Positions 8,754-18,588 of a stretch of 64,000 bases of DNA are shown here, piece by piece. Every line of letters starts with the position of its first letter. The stretch's first letter is position 1. Source of the stretch: MED-G17 sp963991985 (GTDB lineage: Bacteria; Bacteroidota; Bacteroidia; NS11-12g; UBA9320); contig CAXDRX010000001.1 in NCBI GenBank assembly GCA_963991985.1, positions 62,001 through 126,000 of the forward strand, given 5' to 3'. The notes beneath the pieces were generated by a model that made no database searches, was not told where the DNA came from, and saw only the letters and a list, made by a program, of their open reading frames with translations. A program made the position numbers and the translations under genes.

Positions 8754-8878
8754 TGATTTTTTTCCTTATTTCAAAAGGAAACGTAAAATTACAAAAAACA
8801 TGATGGATGTTAATAATTTTTTATTAAAAAATACTTTTTTCTTCTTTGAAATGTTACATTTATGTTTTGAAACGAAAA

Positions 8879-11800
8879 ATGTTTTTTCTCAGGAAATTTA
8901 ATCGATTATGGCTCCTATTTTTTAGTTATTTCTTTTTCAACGGTCCTATTTACAGTCAAAACTCAGTTTTATCAAAAGGGGACTGGCACAAAATTTCAAT
9001 AGATAAGGACGGGATCTATGATTTGGCTCCCCTTTTAATTGATCAGTTTGGTAAGGGAATTGACTTTAAAACAATACAACTTTTTGGAAATGGGAAAGGC
9101 ATACTCTCTGAATTGGTATCTAAAGCCGATGAATCTCTACTCTCGGAAATCCCGCTTTTTGAGATTGATTTCAATCAAAATGGACAACTTGATGACCAAG
9201 ACCAAATATTGTTTTTTGCCTCGGGACCCAACTCGTGGAATCATGACTCTGTTTCGAACAAATTCTCGCATCAATTCAATATATATAGAGATGAAAATTT
9301 CTATTTTTTCACCATTGGACAATCTATTGGGAAGCGGATAAATTCATACTCCGGAGGAGAACAACTGAACCCATCAAAGAAAATCGAAAAACATATCTGT
9401 ACTATTTTTCATGAAAAAGACGAAACCAACATCGCAAAATCAGGGCGGCAGTGGGTCGGTGATGAAATGAGAAAAAATCAAACAAAAACATTCAACTTGA
9501 CAATCAATCACTTGGTAAAAGAAGATCCTATCCTATTCAATGGAGAATTTTGGGTAAGGTCTACCAATGAAAGTTTGTTGAATCTGAACATCAATGGTGA
9601 GCAAATATTGGAAAAAAACGTTGGTAGAATTAATGGAGAAAAGGACAATCTTCAAGCAATCGTTTTGAAAGAATCTTTTCCATTTTTGAGTACAAAAAAT
9701 GAAGTAGATGTACAAATAAATTTTCAATCATCCAACATTGCAGCCAAAGCATGGGTAGATTATTTTGAACTAATTGCCTCTAGGAAAAATGTTTTAGAAA
9801 ACACGCAAAACATCTATCTTTTTCCTGTTGAAAATCGCAATGAAACGTATCAATTTTCCTTCGTAAATGAATCATCACGTCCTGTTTTCCTTTGGGACAT
9901 AACTGATTTTTTTGAACCCAGAATTCAAGCATTTCAAAATGGCTCCTTCACCTTCAATAAAAGAAATATAAAAGGACTAAAAAAATATATTTCATTCACC
10001 AAAGCATATGAACCGAGCTATGTGGGCAAAATTGAAAATCAAAATATTCTAAATCTTTCTGCCGCCACTTATTTGATGATTTATCACCCTGAATTTAAAA
10101 CCGAAACAGAAAAATTGGCAGAATTTCACAGAGATTATTATGGTTACGAAGTTCATTGTGTTGATATTTATAAAATATACAACGAATTTTCATCAGGCGG
10201 CCAGGATATCACTGGACTGCGTAATTTCATAAAATTTTATTTCGACCGAGGCAATCAGGAGGGAACACCGCTCAAATATGTATTGTTGATGGGCGACGCG
10301 AGCTACGATTTTAAAAACCGACTGGAAGGGAACACCAACTTTGTTCCGAGCTTCCAAAGTTACAACTCATTAGAACCCACTATCTCCTATGCAAGTGATG
10401 ATTTTTATGCCATCTTAGAAGATGACGAGGGTTATTGGGGCGTAGGAAACAAAAAGGAATCCTTAGACATTGGTATCGGCAGATTGCCCGTAAAAAATAA
10501 AGAAGAAGCAAATAATATAGTGAACAAAATCATTCACTACCATCAAAATAAAAGCTTCGGAGATTGGCGAAATACCACTCTCTTTTTGGGAGATGATGAA
10601 GACCAAAATGCTTTTTTCAATGACGCTGAAAATTTTTCAAAGATTGTCCATGAAAATCATCCTGAGTTAAATGTAAAAAAAATCTATCTAGATGCATACC
10701 CCCAAATCTCTTTTGGAAGTGGCAACAAATACCCTGAAGTAAATGAAGCCATAAACAAAGCCATTGAGCAAGGGACTCTGGTCTTCAACTACATAGGACA
10801 TGGCGGCGGCAGTGGCATGGCACATGAGCGAGTAATTACCCGATCTCAAATAAATGCTTGGAACAACTACAATAAACTCCCCTTATTTATTACTGCAACA
10901 TGTGAGTTGTCTCAGTTTGATGACCCAGCACAAGTTTCTCCCGGTGAATTAATGCTTTTGAATCCTCAAGGTGGGGCCATTGGTTTAATCACCACCTCGC
11001 GCATTGTATTTTTAAGCGAAAACCGAAATCTGAATGAAAAAATATATGTAGACAACATTTTTTCAATGAAGGAAAAGTCCATGCCAACGCTCGGAGATGT
11101 GATAAAGAAAACGAAAAATGAAAGTTCAAGGGTACTCAATCAAAGAAATTTCACATTGTTGGGAGACCCTGGAATGCGCTTGGCTTATCCAAAAGAAAAA
11201 GTTTTTATTACACACATCAATAACCAAAGGACAGAAGATTTTAGGGACACCATAGGTGCATTGGGGAAGGTGTCCATCTCAGGCCTGGTTGCCGACCAAG
11301 ATAGCAACCTGATCAGCAACTTCGAGGGTACACTTGAGGCCACGATTTTTGATAAACCACAACAATTTAAAACTTTGGGCAATGATAAAGGTAGCCGTAT
11401 TGCTTCTTTTTCCCTGCAAAACAACAAGTTGTACAGTGGAAGAAGTGAAATAAAAAATGGAAGATTTGAATTTAGTTTTATAGTTCCAAAAGATATTGCT
11501 TACCAATTTGGCAAGGGCAAAATATCCTTTTATGCTTCCAATGAAAATACAGATGCAAAAGGATTTGATAATGAAATTGTTGTTGGTGGATCTTCCCAAC
11601 AAACCATTTTCGATACTACCGGCCCAAAAATCCATCTATATTTGAATGACTCCTCTTGGGTAGATGGCGGCCTTACCCATGCCCACCCAATTTTGCTTGC
11701 AAATATTTTTGATTTCAATGGTATCAATACCATTGGCAGTGGGATTGGAAAAGATATTGTAGCTGTTTTGGACAAAAATACAGACAATGAAAGGCTATTC

Positions 11801-12277
11801 ATCCTCAATGATTACTATCGGTCCGACATCAATAGTTACCAGAGTGGGAAAATACAATTCGCCCTGGGAGAAATTGACAAAGGAGAGCATACCCTCCACC
11901 TTAAAGTTTGGGATGTAGTGAACAATTCCTATGAAGCCAAAACAACATTTAGAGTAGGCAAAAAGGAAAGCATTGAATTGGCGAATGTTCGAAACTATCC
12001 AAATCCATTTGGTATAAATACTAAAATTGAATTTGAGCATAACCTCGCAGGTGAATGGATGGAAATACAATGCCAAGTTTTTTCCATTACGGGAGAACAA
12101 GTTTTTAACACAACAAAAATATTTGCAGAAGCACCCGCAAAAGTCATTTCTATTTTGTGGGATGGCAGCGAAGCCAACAAGGCACTAGAAAATGGAACCT
12201 ACTTTTGCAGACTAACCGTAAAGGATAGGGAAAATCAATTTGTCCAAAAGACCCTTAAGTTGATAATCTTACGTTAA
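8879..12277 (+). CDS. porU: T9SS C25-family signal peptidase / sortase PorU
   Basis: A 1132-residue protein with a signal peptide (hydrophobic about residues 8-24, cleavage near IYSQ). The middle is a gingipain-type C25 peptidase domain: VLLMGDASYDFKNR, the catalytic His at about 641 in YIGHGGGSG and the catalytic Cys at about 675 in TATCE. The C-terminus (NYPNPFGINTKIEF onward) is an Ig-like FlgD/T9SS-sorting-type domain. In Porphyromonas gingivalis PorU removes the C-terminal signal of cargo and attaches it to lipopolysaccharide. I chose the first ATG; a TTG 33 bases upstream is a poorer choice. porV follows after 29 bases, the usual T9SS pair. Confidence 0.9.
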   Translation: MFFLRKFNRLWLLFFSYFFFNGPIYSQNSVLSKGDWHKISIDKDGIYDLAPLLIDQFGKGIDFKTIQLFGNGKGILSELVSKADESLLSEIPLFEIDFNQNGQLDDQDQILFFASGPNSWNHDSVSNKFSHQFNIYRDENFYFFTIGQSIGKRINSYSGGEQLNPSKKIEKHICTIFHEKDETNIAKSGRQWVGDEMRKNQTKTFNLTINHLVKEDPILFNGEFWVRSTNESLLNLNINGEQILEKNVGRINGEKDNLQAIVLKESFPFLSTKNEVDVQINFQSSNIAAKAWVDYFELIASRKNVLENTQNIYLFPVENRNETYQFSFVNESSRPVFLWDITDFFEPRIQAFQNGSFTFNKRNIKGLKKYISFTKAYEPSYVGKIENQNILNLSAATYLMIYHPEFKTETEKLAEFHRDYYGYEVHCVDIYKIYNEFSSGGQDITGLRNFIKFYFDRGNQEGTPLKYVLLMGDASYDFKNRLEGNTNFVPSFQSYNSLEPTISYASDDFYAILEDDEGYWGVGNKKESLDIGIGRLPVKNKEEANNIVNKIIHYHQNKSFGDWRNTTLFLGDDEDQNAFFNDAENFSKIVHENHPELNVKKIYLDAYPQISFGSGNKYPEVNEAINKAIEQGTLVFNYIGHGGGSGMAHERVITRSQINAWNNYNKLPLFITATCELSQFDDPAQVSPGELMLLNPQGGAIGLITTSRIVFLSENRNLNEKIYVDNIFSMKEKSMPTLGDVIKKTKNESSRVLNQRNFTLLGDPGMRLAYPKEKVFITHINNQRTEDFRDTIGALGKVSISGLVADQDSNLISNFEGTLEATIFDKPQQFKTLGNDKGSRIASFSLQNNKLYSGRSEIKNGRFEFSFIVPKDIAYQFGKGKISFYASNENTDAKGFDNEIVVGGSSQQTIFDTTGPKIHLYLNDSSWVDGGLTHAHPILLANIFDFNGINTIGSGIGKDIVAVLDKNTDNERLFILNDYYRSDINSYQSGKIQFALGEIDKGEHTLHLKVWDVVNNSYEAKTTFRVGKKESIELANVRNYPNPFGINTKIEFEHNLAGEWMEIQCQVFSITGEQVFNTTKIFAEAPAKVISILWDGSEANKALENGTYFCRLTVKDRENQFVQKTLKLIILR

Positions 12278-12293
12278 ACCACAAATATTTATT

Positions 12294-12300
12294 TATTTTG
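12294..12300 (+). promoter_or_regulatory. -7-like box TATTTTG before porV
   Basis: TA-T-TTTG, a one-base-shorter form of TAnnTTTG, sits 6 bases before the porV ATG inside the 29-base gap after porU. It could give porV its own near-leaderless transcript; co-transcription with porU is equally possible. Confidence 0.25.
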
Positions 12301-12306
12301 CCCAAC

Positions 12307-13482
12307 ATGAGATTCCTTCGTTCAGCGATCCTTATCTGCACACTATTGATTGGTGTGCCTCAGAAATCTATACGTGCTCAAGTAAAAAGCAAAAAAGACC
12401 TTCTTGGTCAACGCAATGCAGTAACAAGTTCTGTTCCGTTTCTTACCATTTCTCCAGATGCAAGGTCAGCAGCATTAGGTGACGCGGGTGTTGCATTAAG
12501 TGCCGATGCCAATGGAGCCTATTGGAATGCTGCAAAGATGGCATTCATTGAAAGCGACGCAGGTTTTTCTATCTCTGCAACTCCTTGGCTTCGCCAACTT
12601 GTTCCAGATGTTTGGGTTTACTATGTTTCTGGGTATCGGAAAATTGGTGAAAAGCAAAGAAGCACCTTGTCTGGTGCCATAAGACATTTCACTTTAGGCA
12701 ATATTCAATTTACAGATGATTTTGGAAGCTCCTTAGGGAATTACGAACCTTACGAAACTGCCATAAGTGGAAATTATGCGACTCAACTTTCAGAAAACTT
12801 CTCGGTTGGTGTAGGTCTACGCTTTATTGTCTCAGACTTGGCCACAGGGCAAATAAGCAACAACCAAGAAATAAAAGCCGGTATTGCAGGTGCAGGCGAT
12901 ATTGGATTTTTCTATTCAAATGATATGGAGATTGGAGGACGTGATTGGAAAATTTCTTTGGGTGGAAACATCTCCAACTTGGGTTCTAAAATATCTTATA
13001 CCACAAAGGCGGAAAGAGATTATATCCCGACCAACCTAAGAATTGGAACAGCATTGTCTCATGAAATCGATGATTACAATACAATCACCATTCTTGCAGA
13101 CATCAATAAACTGCTCGTCCCTTCCCCTCAGTGGGACGATAGCCTTCAGAATTATTACCGAAAAGATGTAAATGTACTTACGGGTGTTTTTCAATCTTTT
13201 GGAGATGCTCCGGCAGGATTCCGCGAAGAGTTGAATGAACTTACCTACTCTCTTGGTCTTGAATACTGGTACGACCAACAGTTTGCACTTCGCGCAGGTT
13301 ATTTTCATGAGCACCAGAACAAAGGAGGAAGAAAATTCGCTACCATTGGTACTGGACTTAAAATGAATAAAATAAGTGTAGATGCTGCCTATCTAATTCC
13401 TTTTGTCCAAAGACATCCTTTGCAGGGAACCGTTCGATTCTCTCTAGCTGTTGATTTGGGATTACTGGACAGACCAAACTAA
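12307..13482 (+). CDS. porV: T9SS outer-membrane protein PorV (LptO)
   Basis: A 391-residue outer-membrane beta-barrel of the FadL-like PorV family with a signal peptide ending near IRAQ at residue 25. The N-terminal TSSVPFLTISPDARSAALGDAGVAL and YWNAAKMAF are hallmark PorV sequences. PorV carries cargo from the translocon to PorU and forms the attachment complex with PorU, PorQ and PorZ. I chose the ATG at 12307 over a TTG three codons earlier. It directly follows porU, and a porQ gene lies about 24 kb away in this same window. Confidence 0.9.
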   Translation: MRFLRSAILICTLLIGVPQKSIRAQVKSKKDLLGQRNAVTSSVPFLTISPDARSAALGDAGVALSADANGAYWNAAKMAFIESDAGFSISATPWLRQLVPDVWVYYVSGYRKIGEKQRSTLSGAIRHFTLGNIQFTDDFGSSLGNYEPYETAISGNYATQLSENFSVGVGLRFIVSDLATGQISNNQEIKAGIAGAGDIGFFYSNDMEIGGRDWKISLGGNISNLGSKISYTTKAERDYIPTNLRIGTALSHEIDDYNTITILADINKLLVPSPQWDDSLQNYYRKDVNVLTGVFQSFGDAPAGFREELNELTYSLGLEYWYDQQFALRAGYFHEHQNKGGRKFATIGTGLKMNKISVDAAYLIPFVQRHPLQGTVRFSLAVDLGLLDRPN

Positions 13483-13562
13483 AGAAATCTTTATTTATAC
13501 TTATTCGGAATTACCTTCCTTTTTTTTATTTCACGTAGAATCTTGAAGTTTTGCTCTTTAGT

Positions 13563-14927
13563 ATGGCTGAAGTTCTCGCACCTAAAGGGTCCATTTCATC
13601 AGAAAGTTTGATCAATTGGACAATTAAAAAAAATCAAGGACAACCAGAATTCCACCAAGCAGTTTCCGAAGTTTTCCATTCCATCTTTCCTTTTATTTCT
13701 CAAAACAAAAAATATGCAAAACAAAATTTATTGTATGCACTCGTAGAACCAGAAAGGGTGATAAGCTTTCGTGTGATGTGGGAAAATGATCGTGGTGAAA
13801 TTGAATTGAACCGAGGATATCGGGTTCAGATGAATAGTGCAATTGGACCTTACAAAGGGGGACTTCGATTTCATCCGAGCGTAAATGTTAGCATTCTAAA
13901 ATTTTTAGCTTTTGAACAAATTTTCAAAAACAGTCTTACTTCTTTGCCATTGGGCGCAGGAAAGGGAGGCTCAGATTTTGACCCGAAAGGCAAAAGTGAC
14001 AATGAAGTAAGAAGGTTTTGCCAAAGCTATATGACAGAATTGTCAAGACATATTGGAGATAATGTGGACATCCCAGCAGGAGACATTGGTGTCGGCCCGC
14101 GTGAAATAGGGTACCTTTTTGGTCAGTATAAAAAATTAACCAATCAATATACAGGCGTACTTACGGGAAAAGGTTTTGGATGGGGAGGCAGTCTTATTCG
14201 TCCAGAAGCCACAGGGTACGGTTGCATTTACTTTTTAAAACATATGTTGAAGGATATCAAACAAGATTTTGAAAGTCAATGTGTTGGTATATCAGGAAGT
14301 GGAAATGTAGCCCAATACGCCGCCGAAAAAGCAATTGAATATGGGGCAATTGTTCAAACATTAAGTGACTCAAAAGGAGTGATTTACGCTAAAAATGGAT
14401 TAAGCCAAGAACATATTGAATTTGTTAAAATTTTAAAAAATGAGAAAAGAGGACGTATCCACGAGTTGGCAGACCAATTTGATGGTATCGAATACTTTGA
14501 GGGCCAAAAGCCTTGGCGATTCCCCATCCATATTGCACTTCCGTGCGCAACTCAAAATGAATTAAATTTAGAGGAGACCAAACATTTGGTTGCCCATGGG
14601 TTAAAGATTGTCGCGGAAGGTGCCAATATGCCAACAACATCAGAGGCAATTGCCTATTTGGAAGGAAAAAATATTGCTTATGCATCGGGAAAAGCAAGCA
14701 ATGCAGGCGGAGTAGCAACAAGTGGCCTTGAAATGAGCCAAAATGCGCTAAAAATAAATTGGAGCAGAACCGAAGTAGATCATAAGCTACAAGATATTAT
14801 GGCGAAAATTCATGCCCAATGTAAAGAATATGGAACAGACAAAGGACATATTGACTATGCCAAAGGAGCCAATATTGCAGGATTTGTAAGAGTTGCCGAT
14901 GCAATGATTGCACAAGGACTGGTCTAA
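13563..14927 (+). CDS. gdhA: Glutamate dehydrogenase (probably NADP-specific)
   Basis: A 454-residue enzyme interconverting glutamate and 2-oxoglutarate plus ammonia. The substrate-binding lysine is in GPYKGGLRFHPS and the catalytic lysine in GAGKGGSDFDPKG. GDIGVGPREIGYLFG and the Rossmann motif GISGSGNVAQYAAEKA are intact. Length and the SDFDPKGKSD motif match the hexameric bacterial type, usually NADP-linked and biosynthetic. Cofactor use is family inference. I chose the ATG at 13563; a TTG four codons earlier is possible. It stands alone between porV and a TonB-dependent receptor. Confidence 0.9.
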   Translation: MAEVLAPKGSISSESLINWTIKKNQGQPEFHQAVSEVFHSIFPFISQNKKYAKQNLLYALVEPERVISFRVMWENDRGEIELNRGYRVQMNSAIGPYKGGLRFHPSVNVSILKFLAFEQIFKNSLTSLPLGAGKGGSDFDPKGKSDNEVRRFCQSYMTELSRHIGDNVDIPAGDIGVGPREIGYLFGQYKKLTNQYTGVLTGKGFGWGGSLIRPEATGYGCIYFLKHMLKDIKQDFESQCVGISGSGNVAQYAAEKAIEYGAIVQTLSDSKGVIYAKNGLSQEHIEFVKILKNEKRGRIHELADQFDGIEYFEGQKPWRFPIHIALPCATQNELNLEETKHLVAHGLKIVAEGANMPTTSEAIAYLEGKNIAYASGKASNAGGVATSGLEMSQNALKINWSRTEVDHKLQDIMAKIHAQCKEYGTDKGHIDYAKGANIAGFVRVADAMIAQGLV

Positions 14928-15013
14928 AACATTCCCCAAAACCCTCTTGATGGGATATTATTATTTATAGTTATTAAGACCAATTAAAAATAATACATTA
15001 CTATTGCGCCTCG

Positions 15014-17233
15014 ATGCTATATTTATTGAGACTAAATATAAAGAAGGGCCCAGGGGTACTCTGGTCTTTTTTGAGTTTCTCTCCATTTTTCTCTTTTGGA
15101 CAATCCGTGATAACTTTTCAGAAACAGCCCCACCAATTGGACAGTTTCGTTTTCCGCGAGTCAAATGCTCATATTGACCTTTTTGGTGTACACAACTCAG
15201 AGATTTTTGAGGGTAAAAATTCCATCTTGATTGATCCGAACGCGACAAACGCACAAAGCTTCAACAACCTTTCACGGTCGATATTCAAAATTATTCCTGG
15301 AATAAACATATGGGAATACGATGGGACTGGTGTTCAATTGAACATTGGTACACGTGGGTTAAGTCCGAATAGATCGAGCAACTTGAACACACGTCAAAAT
15401 GGTTGCGACATTAGTGCTGATGCCTATGGGTATCCAGAAGCATATTTTACACCTCCCGCCGAAGCCGTTGAAAAAATCAACTTTTCAAGGGGTTCAATGG
15501 GCCTTCAAAGCGGGCCCCATTTCGGTGGCTCCTTGGATTTTAAAATAAAAGAGAGTGAAAAGGGTAAAATGGTAGCAACCGAAAAATTAACCCTTGGGGA
15601 AAATAATTTTTTAAAATCTTTCACAAGTGTAGGTGGGGAAATGAACCAGTGGAAATATTACGCCTATTACCAACGCCTCCAAACGAATGGATTTATCCCG
15701 AATAGTCCTCTTGAACAAAATGTAGTATACCTATCAACAAAATTTGCATCAAGAGATCATTGGAATGTTTCTGCACAATTTACTTCTATGAGATATCACA
15801 CTGGACAACCCGGAGGACTTTCAGATAGCCTCTTCAAAATAGATCCTTACCAGAGCAACCGAAAAAGGAATTGGATGGCTGTCAATTGGAATTTATATGC
15901 TCTTATTTTCAATAAATATTTTAACCAATCCACTTCCCTAAATCTCAGATTTTTTGCTTTAGATGCGCATAGGAAACAAGTTGGCAGAATCAATTTACTT
16001 CCAACCTCAGAAGACGAAGTCAATATCGAAAGAGATTTAAAAATTGGTTTGTTCAAAAATTTTGGAACTGAAGCTAGGTTCACAAAACAATATTTCATTA
16101 GACAAACAAAGGCTCATCTGGTCTCTGGCATTAGAATTTACAAAGGGGAAACAAGGGACACCAGAGGTTTTGCCAATTCAGAAAATTTTGCGAGTTACGA
16201 TTTTGTATCTGCAAATCAAGAAGGGAATTCATCTTTTGTTTTTCCCGGAAACAATTTGGCATTTTTTGCCGAAAATATTTGGAGAGTCACGCCGCTTTTG
16301 TCCATCACACCAGGATTGCGATACGAAATTATTCAGACACAAGCCAATGGTTATTTTTTGCAATCGACACCAGACAGTTCTGGTCAAGAGATTATCTCAA
16401 AAACAACAAAAAGGCATTCATCCAACAGAAACTTTCCATTGTTCGGCATTGGAATCAAGCGGAAATTGGGTGATTTCAATTTCATTGCAAACTTTACGCA
16501 AAATTATCGGGCAGTAAACTTTTCTGATATCACAGTAACAAATCCAAACTTAAGGGTTGATCCCAATATGAAGGATGAGTTTGGAAATAACATCGACATG
16601 GCCATACGGGGTTTTCTCAAACCAACATTCTACTTAAACATCGGTTTATTTTACTTAAACTATAACAATATGATTGGGTCTGGTGAAATAGCAAATGAGG
16701 AAGGGAAATTCGTCCCTTATAAAACAAATATCGGCCGTGCATATACCCGAGGAATTGAATCTCTTTTTCAGCTGAATTTTAAATTACCTATCCCCAAGAT
16801 AGAAACAAATAAATCATCAATTTTCATCAACTACAGTTACATAGAGGGTAAATATATAGAAGGGCCAGAATTGTATCTTGGTAATCAATTGGAATACCTA
16901 TCGCCTCACATCTTAAAAACAGGTTTGACACTAAATTTTGGGGCTCTTCATTTTAGCTATCAATACTCCTATCAATATCAGCAATTTTCCGATGCAAAAA
17001 ATACCATAAGTCCTTCCAATGGGTTGACGGGCGTGATTCCATCTTTTGGAATTCACGATCTTTTCGCATCCTATCATTTCAAAAATTTTTCCTATCAGGC
17101 AAGTCTCAATAATGTTTTGAATAAAGCATACTTTACGCGAAGAGCCAGCGGTTTCCCTGGACCAGGAATTGTCTCTGGAGTGCCTCGAAGATTTTTTATA
17201 ACAATCTCTTACAGATTTGGAGTGCCAAAATAA
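15014..17233 (+). CDS. TonB-dependent outer-membrane receptor, FecA-like
   Basis: A 739-residue protein. After a signal peptide ending near FSFGQ (about residue 30) there is a short region and then a plug domain: SRSIFKIIPGINIWEYDGTG, IGTRGLSPNRSSNLNTRQNG and VEKINFSRGSMGLQSGPHFGGSLDFKI. A 22-strand-type barrel follows and ends in SYRFGVPK. The plug resembles FecA/siderophore receptors. The carboxypeptidase-D-like N-terminal domain common in SusC proteins is absent, and no SusD gene is next to it, which argues for iron or cofactor uptake over glycan uptake. The substrate is not predictable. A TACTATTG sequence 7 bases before the ATG is a near match to a -7 box. A terminator follows directly. 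Confidence 0.8.
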   Translation: MLYLLRLNIKKGPGVLWSFLSFSPFFSFGQSVITFQKQPHQLDSFVFRESNAHIDLFGVHNSEIFEGKNSILIDPNATNAQSFNNLSRSIFKIIPGINIWEYDGTGVQLNIGTRGLSPNRSSNLNTRQNGCDISADAYGYPEAYFTPPAEAVEKINFSRGSMGLQSGPHFGGSLDFKIKESEKGKMVATEKLTLGENNFLKSFTSVGGEMNQWKYYAYYQRLQTNGFIPNSPLEQNVVYLSTKFASRDHWNVSAQFTSMRYHTGQPGGLSDSLFKIDPYQSNRKRNWMAVNWNLYALIFNKYFNQSTSLNLRFFALDAHRKQVGRINLLPTSEDEVNIERDLKIGLFKNFGTEARFTKQYFIRQTKAHLVSGIRIYKGETRDTRGFANSENFASYDFVSANQEGNSSFVFPGNNLAFFAENIWRVTPLLSITPGLRYEIIQTQANGYFLQSTPDSSGQEIISKTTKRHSSNRNFPLFGIGIKRKLGDFNFIANFTQNYRAVNFSDITVTNPNLRVDPNMKDEFGNNIDMAIRGFLKPTFYLNIGLFYLNYNNMIGSGEIANEEGKFVPYKTNIGRAYTRGIESLFQLNFKLPIPKIETNKSSIFINYSYIEGKYIEGPELYLGNQLEYLSPHILKTGLTLNFGALHFSYQYSYQYQQFSDAKNTISPSNGLTGVIPSFGIHDLFASYHFKNFSYQASLNNVLNKAYFTRRASGFPGPGIVSGVPRRFFITISYRFGVPK

Positions 17234-17260
17234 AAAAGGGCAGTTTTAAACCGCCCTTTT
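17234..17260. terminator. Bidirectional intrinsic terminator
   Basis: AAAAGGGC pairs with GCCCTTTT around an 11-base loop whose outer bases can also pair. T-rich tails exist in both directions. It sits 1 base after the receptor stop and 20 bases from the stop of the convergent beta-barrel gene, so it serves both. Confidence 0.85.
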
Positions 17261-17280
17261 CAATAAAAAAAACTACAAAA

Positions 17281-17943
17281 TTAGAAACCCCATGCCAGTG
17301 TAATCTGTGCGTTGGGTATGTAAGTGAAGTTATTTAATTCGCGACGTAAATTGGCTTGATTTGTTTCTGCATTGGGTGTTGCAGACCCGGCAATTTTGAC
17401 GTCAAATTCAGGAGCTCGTAACCATCCAATATCCAAGCCCAATTGAAGTCCTTTTACAGGTCTTAAACCATATCCTGCACCCATATACATAAATGTTCCT
17501 GAGCCAGAAACGAAATACTTGACCATATTGGGATCTTTAAGATGTCCTCCCAAACGCCCAACTCCCGCACCCACTTGAAGTCTTACTCCTTGGGCTTTCT
17601 CAAATGGACGATAGTTTAAAATAACACCACTCCATGAACTATTTTCAGCAAATACACCGGTATATTTTACTTCATTGTTGCCATTGTCGTCCCCAACCTC
17701 AAAATCATCCCCCGCCTCTATTTTTACCTCAGAAGCCTCACCATAAAAAGCTGTCAATGTTGCTTTTTTGGACAATTGGTGTGAAAAACCTAGACCTACC
17801 CCAGGAACAGGCCCCGAAGTACTGATCAAGAAAGCGTTTTCGGCGTATTCTCGGTCTTTTTTCCAAAATGCGAAATCATTTTGGGCATGGCTTGCCAACC
17901 CAAAAGAAAATAAAAAAATTGCACTGATAAAATATCTTTTCAT
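17281..17943 (-). CDS. Predicted outer-membrane beta-barrel protein
   Basis: A 220-residue protein starting MKRYFISAIFLFSFGLASHAQ, a clear signal peptide with cleavage after residue 20 or so. The mature part alternates short strands and turns (VGLGFSHQLSKKATLTAFYG, LQVGAGVGRLGGHLK, FMYMGAGYGLRPVKGLQLGLDIGWL) and ends in a strand with terminal Phe, as small outer-membrane barrels do. I do not recognise a named family. I chose the ATG at 17943 because it gives the signal peptide; an earlier in-frame ATG adds 8 polar residues. It is convergent with the receptor gene and shares its terminator. Confidence 0.7.
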   Translation of the reverse strand: MKRYFISAIFLFSFGLASHAQNDFAFWKKDREYAENAFLISTSGPVPGVGLGFSHQLSKKATLTAFYGEASEVKIEAGDDFEVGDDNGNNEVKYTGVFAENSSWSGVILNYRPFEKAQGVRLQVGAGVGRLGGHLKDPNMVKYFVSGSGTFMYMGAGYGLRPVKGLQLGLDIGWLRAPEFDVKIAGSATPNAETNQANLRRELNNFTYIPNAQITLAWGF

Positions 17944-18112
17944 ATTGGCAATATAACGATTGCCCATGTGTAAAAAAAATATGGGCCATAAAAGCAGTTT
18001 AAATTTTGAAAATAGAAAAGTTCAAAATTAAATACCCAAAACAAACACCCATCAGATTTAAACTATACTTTTTGGGTGAAATTGAGTAAAAGAAAAGAGT
18101 TTAATGGATTTT

Positions 18113-18304
18113 TTATGATTTTTTTACGTTCACGGCATTTTTTCCCCGTTTGCCGTCTTGCTCCTCAAAGGTTACTTCATCGTCTTCTCTTATGGAATCA
18201 ATAAGGCCTGTTTTGTGTACAAAAACATCTTTGCCCGTTTCATCATCCAAAATGAAGCCATACCCTTTTTCAGCGTTGAAAAATTTTACTTTACCTGTTT
18301 TCAT
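18113..18304 (-). CDS. Cold-shock domain protein (CspA family)
   Basis: A 63-residue single cold-shock domain that binds single-stranded RNA or DNA and melts RNA structure at low temperature. The RNA-binding motifs are KGYGFI (RNP1) and DVFVH (RNP2), and TGKVKFFNAEKGYGFI is the classical start. It lies 23 bases downstream of a small basic gene and is probably co-transcribed with it from a promoter about 290 bases upstream of its own start. Confidence 0.92.
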   Translation of the reverse strand: MKTGKVKFFNAEKGYGFILDDETGKDVFVHKTGLIDSIREDDEVTFEEQDGKRGKNAVNVKKS

Positions 18305-18327
18305 TGATTTTTGAATTTATAATTGTA

Positions 18328-18516
18328 TTAAGATTGACTCTTTAAATTGTCTCGTGCTGAGAGTTCTTCCTGAGACATTGTAAGATTTTCGGGGGCGCTG
18401 GACCAGTCAATTTCCAAACCTCCACTAGACTTTTTTCTTTCTTCCTTTTTCTCTTCCTTCAGCTTTTTTTTTGAGGCCTTGTTCTTTTCCCTTAATCTTT
18501 TATTGAAAGTGTCCAT
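18328..18516 (-). CDS. Small basic, Lys/Glu-rich protein upstream of the cold-shock gene
   Basis: A 62-residue protein. Residues 1-31 are a highly charged predicted helix rich in Lys, Arg and Glu (FNKRLREKNKASKKKLKEEKKEE in outline). The second half is neutral to acidic and ends LTMSQEELSARDN. Similar small charged proteins often precede cold-shock genes in Bacteroidota. RNA binding or chaperoning is plausible, but no function is established that I know of. The TATCTTTG box 72 bases upstream probably drives both genes. Confidence 0.65.
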   Translation of the reverse strand: MDTFNKRLREKNKASKKKLKEEKKEERKKSSGGLEIDWSSAPENLTMSQEELSARDNLKSQS

Positions 18517-18588
18517 ATGTTTTGGTTTTAATTTGAATCAATAAAAGAATCAATAATTGTTTTTCTTGAATTGTAAAAAATTAAAGTG

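Noticed and set aside
8811..8830. TTAATAA / TTATTAA hairpin between porP-like and porU
   Set aside because: Composed only of A and T with a four-T loop; too weak to be meaningful.
18002..18029. Inverted repeat AATTTTGAA / TTCAAAATT upstream of the beta-barrel gene
   Set aside because: The arms are almost entirely A and T, so such a pairing is likely by chance in this AT-rich gap, and there is no terminator tail.
18034..18077. ACCCAAAA ... TTTTGGGT arms downstream of the cold-shock gene as a terminator
   Set aside because: The loop of 28 bases is too long and no T run follows in the right place.
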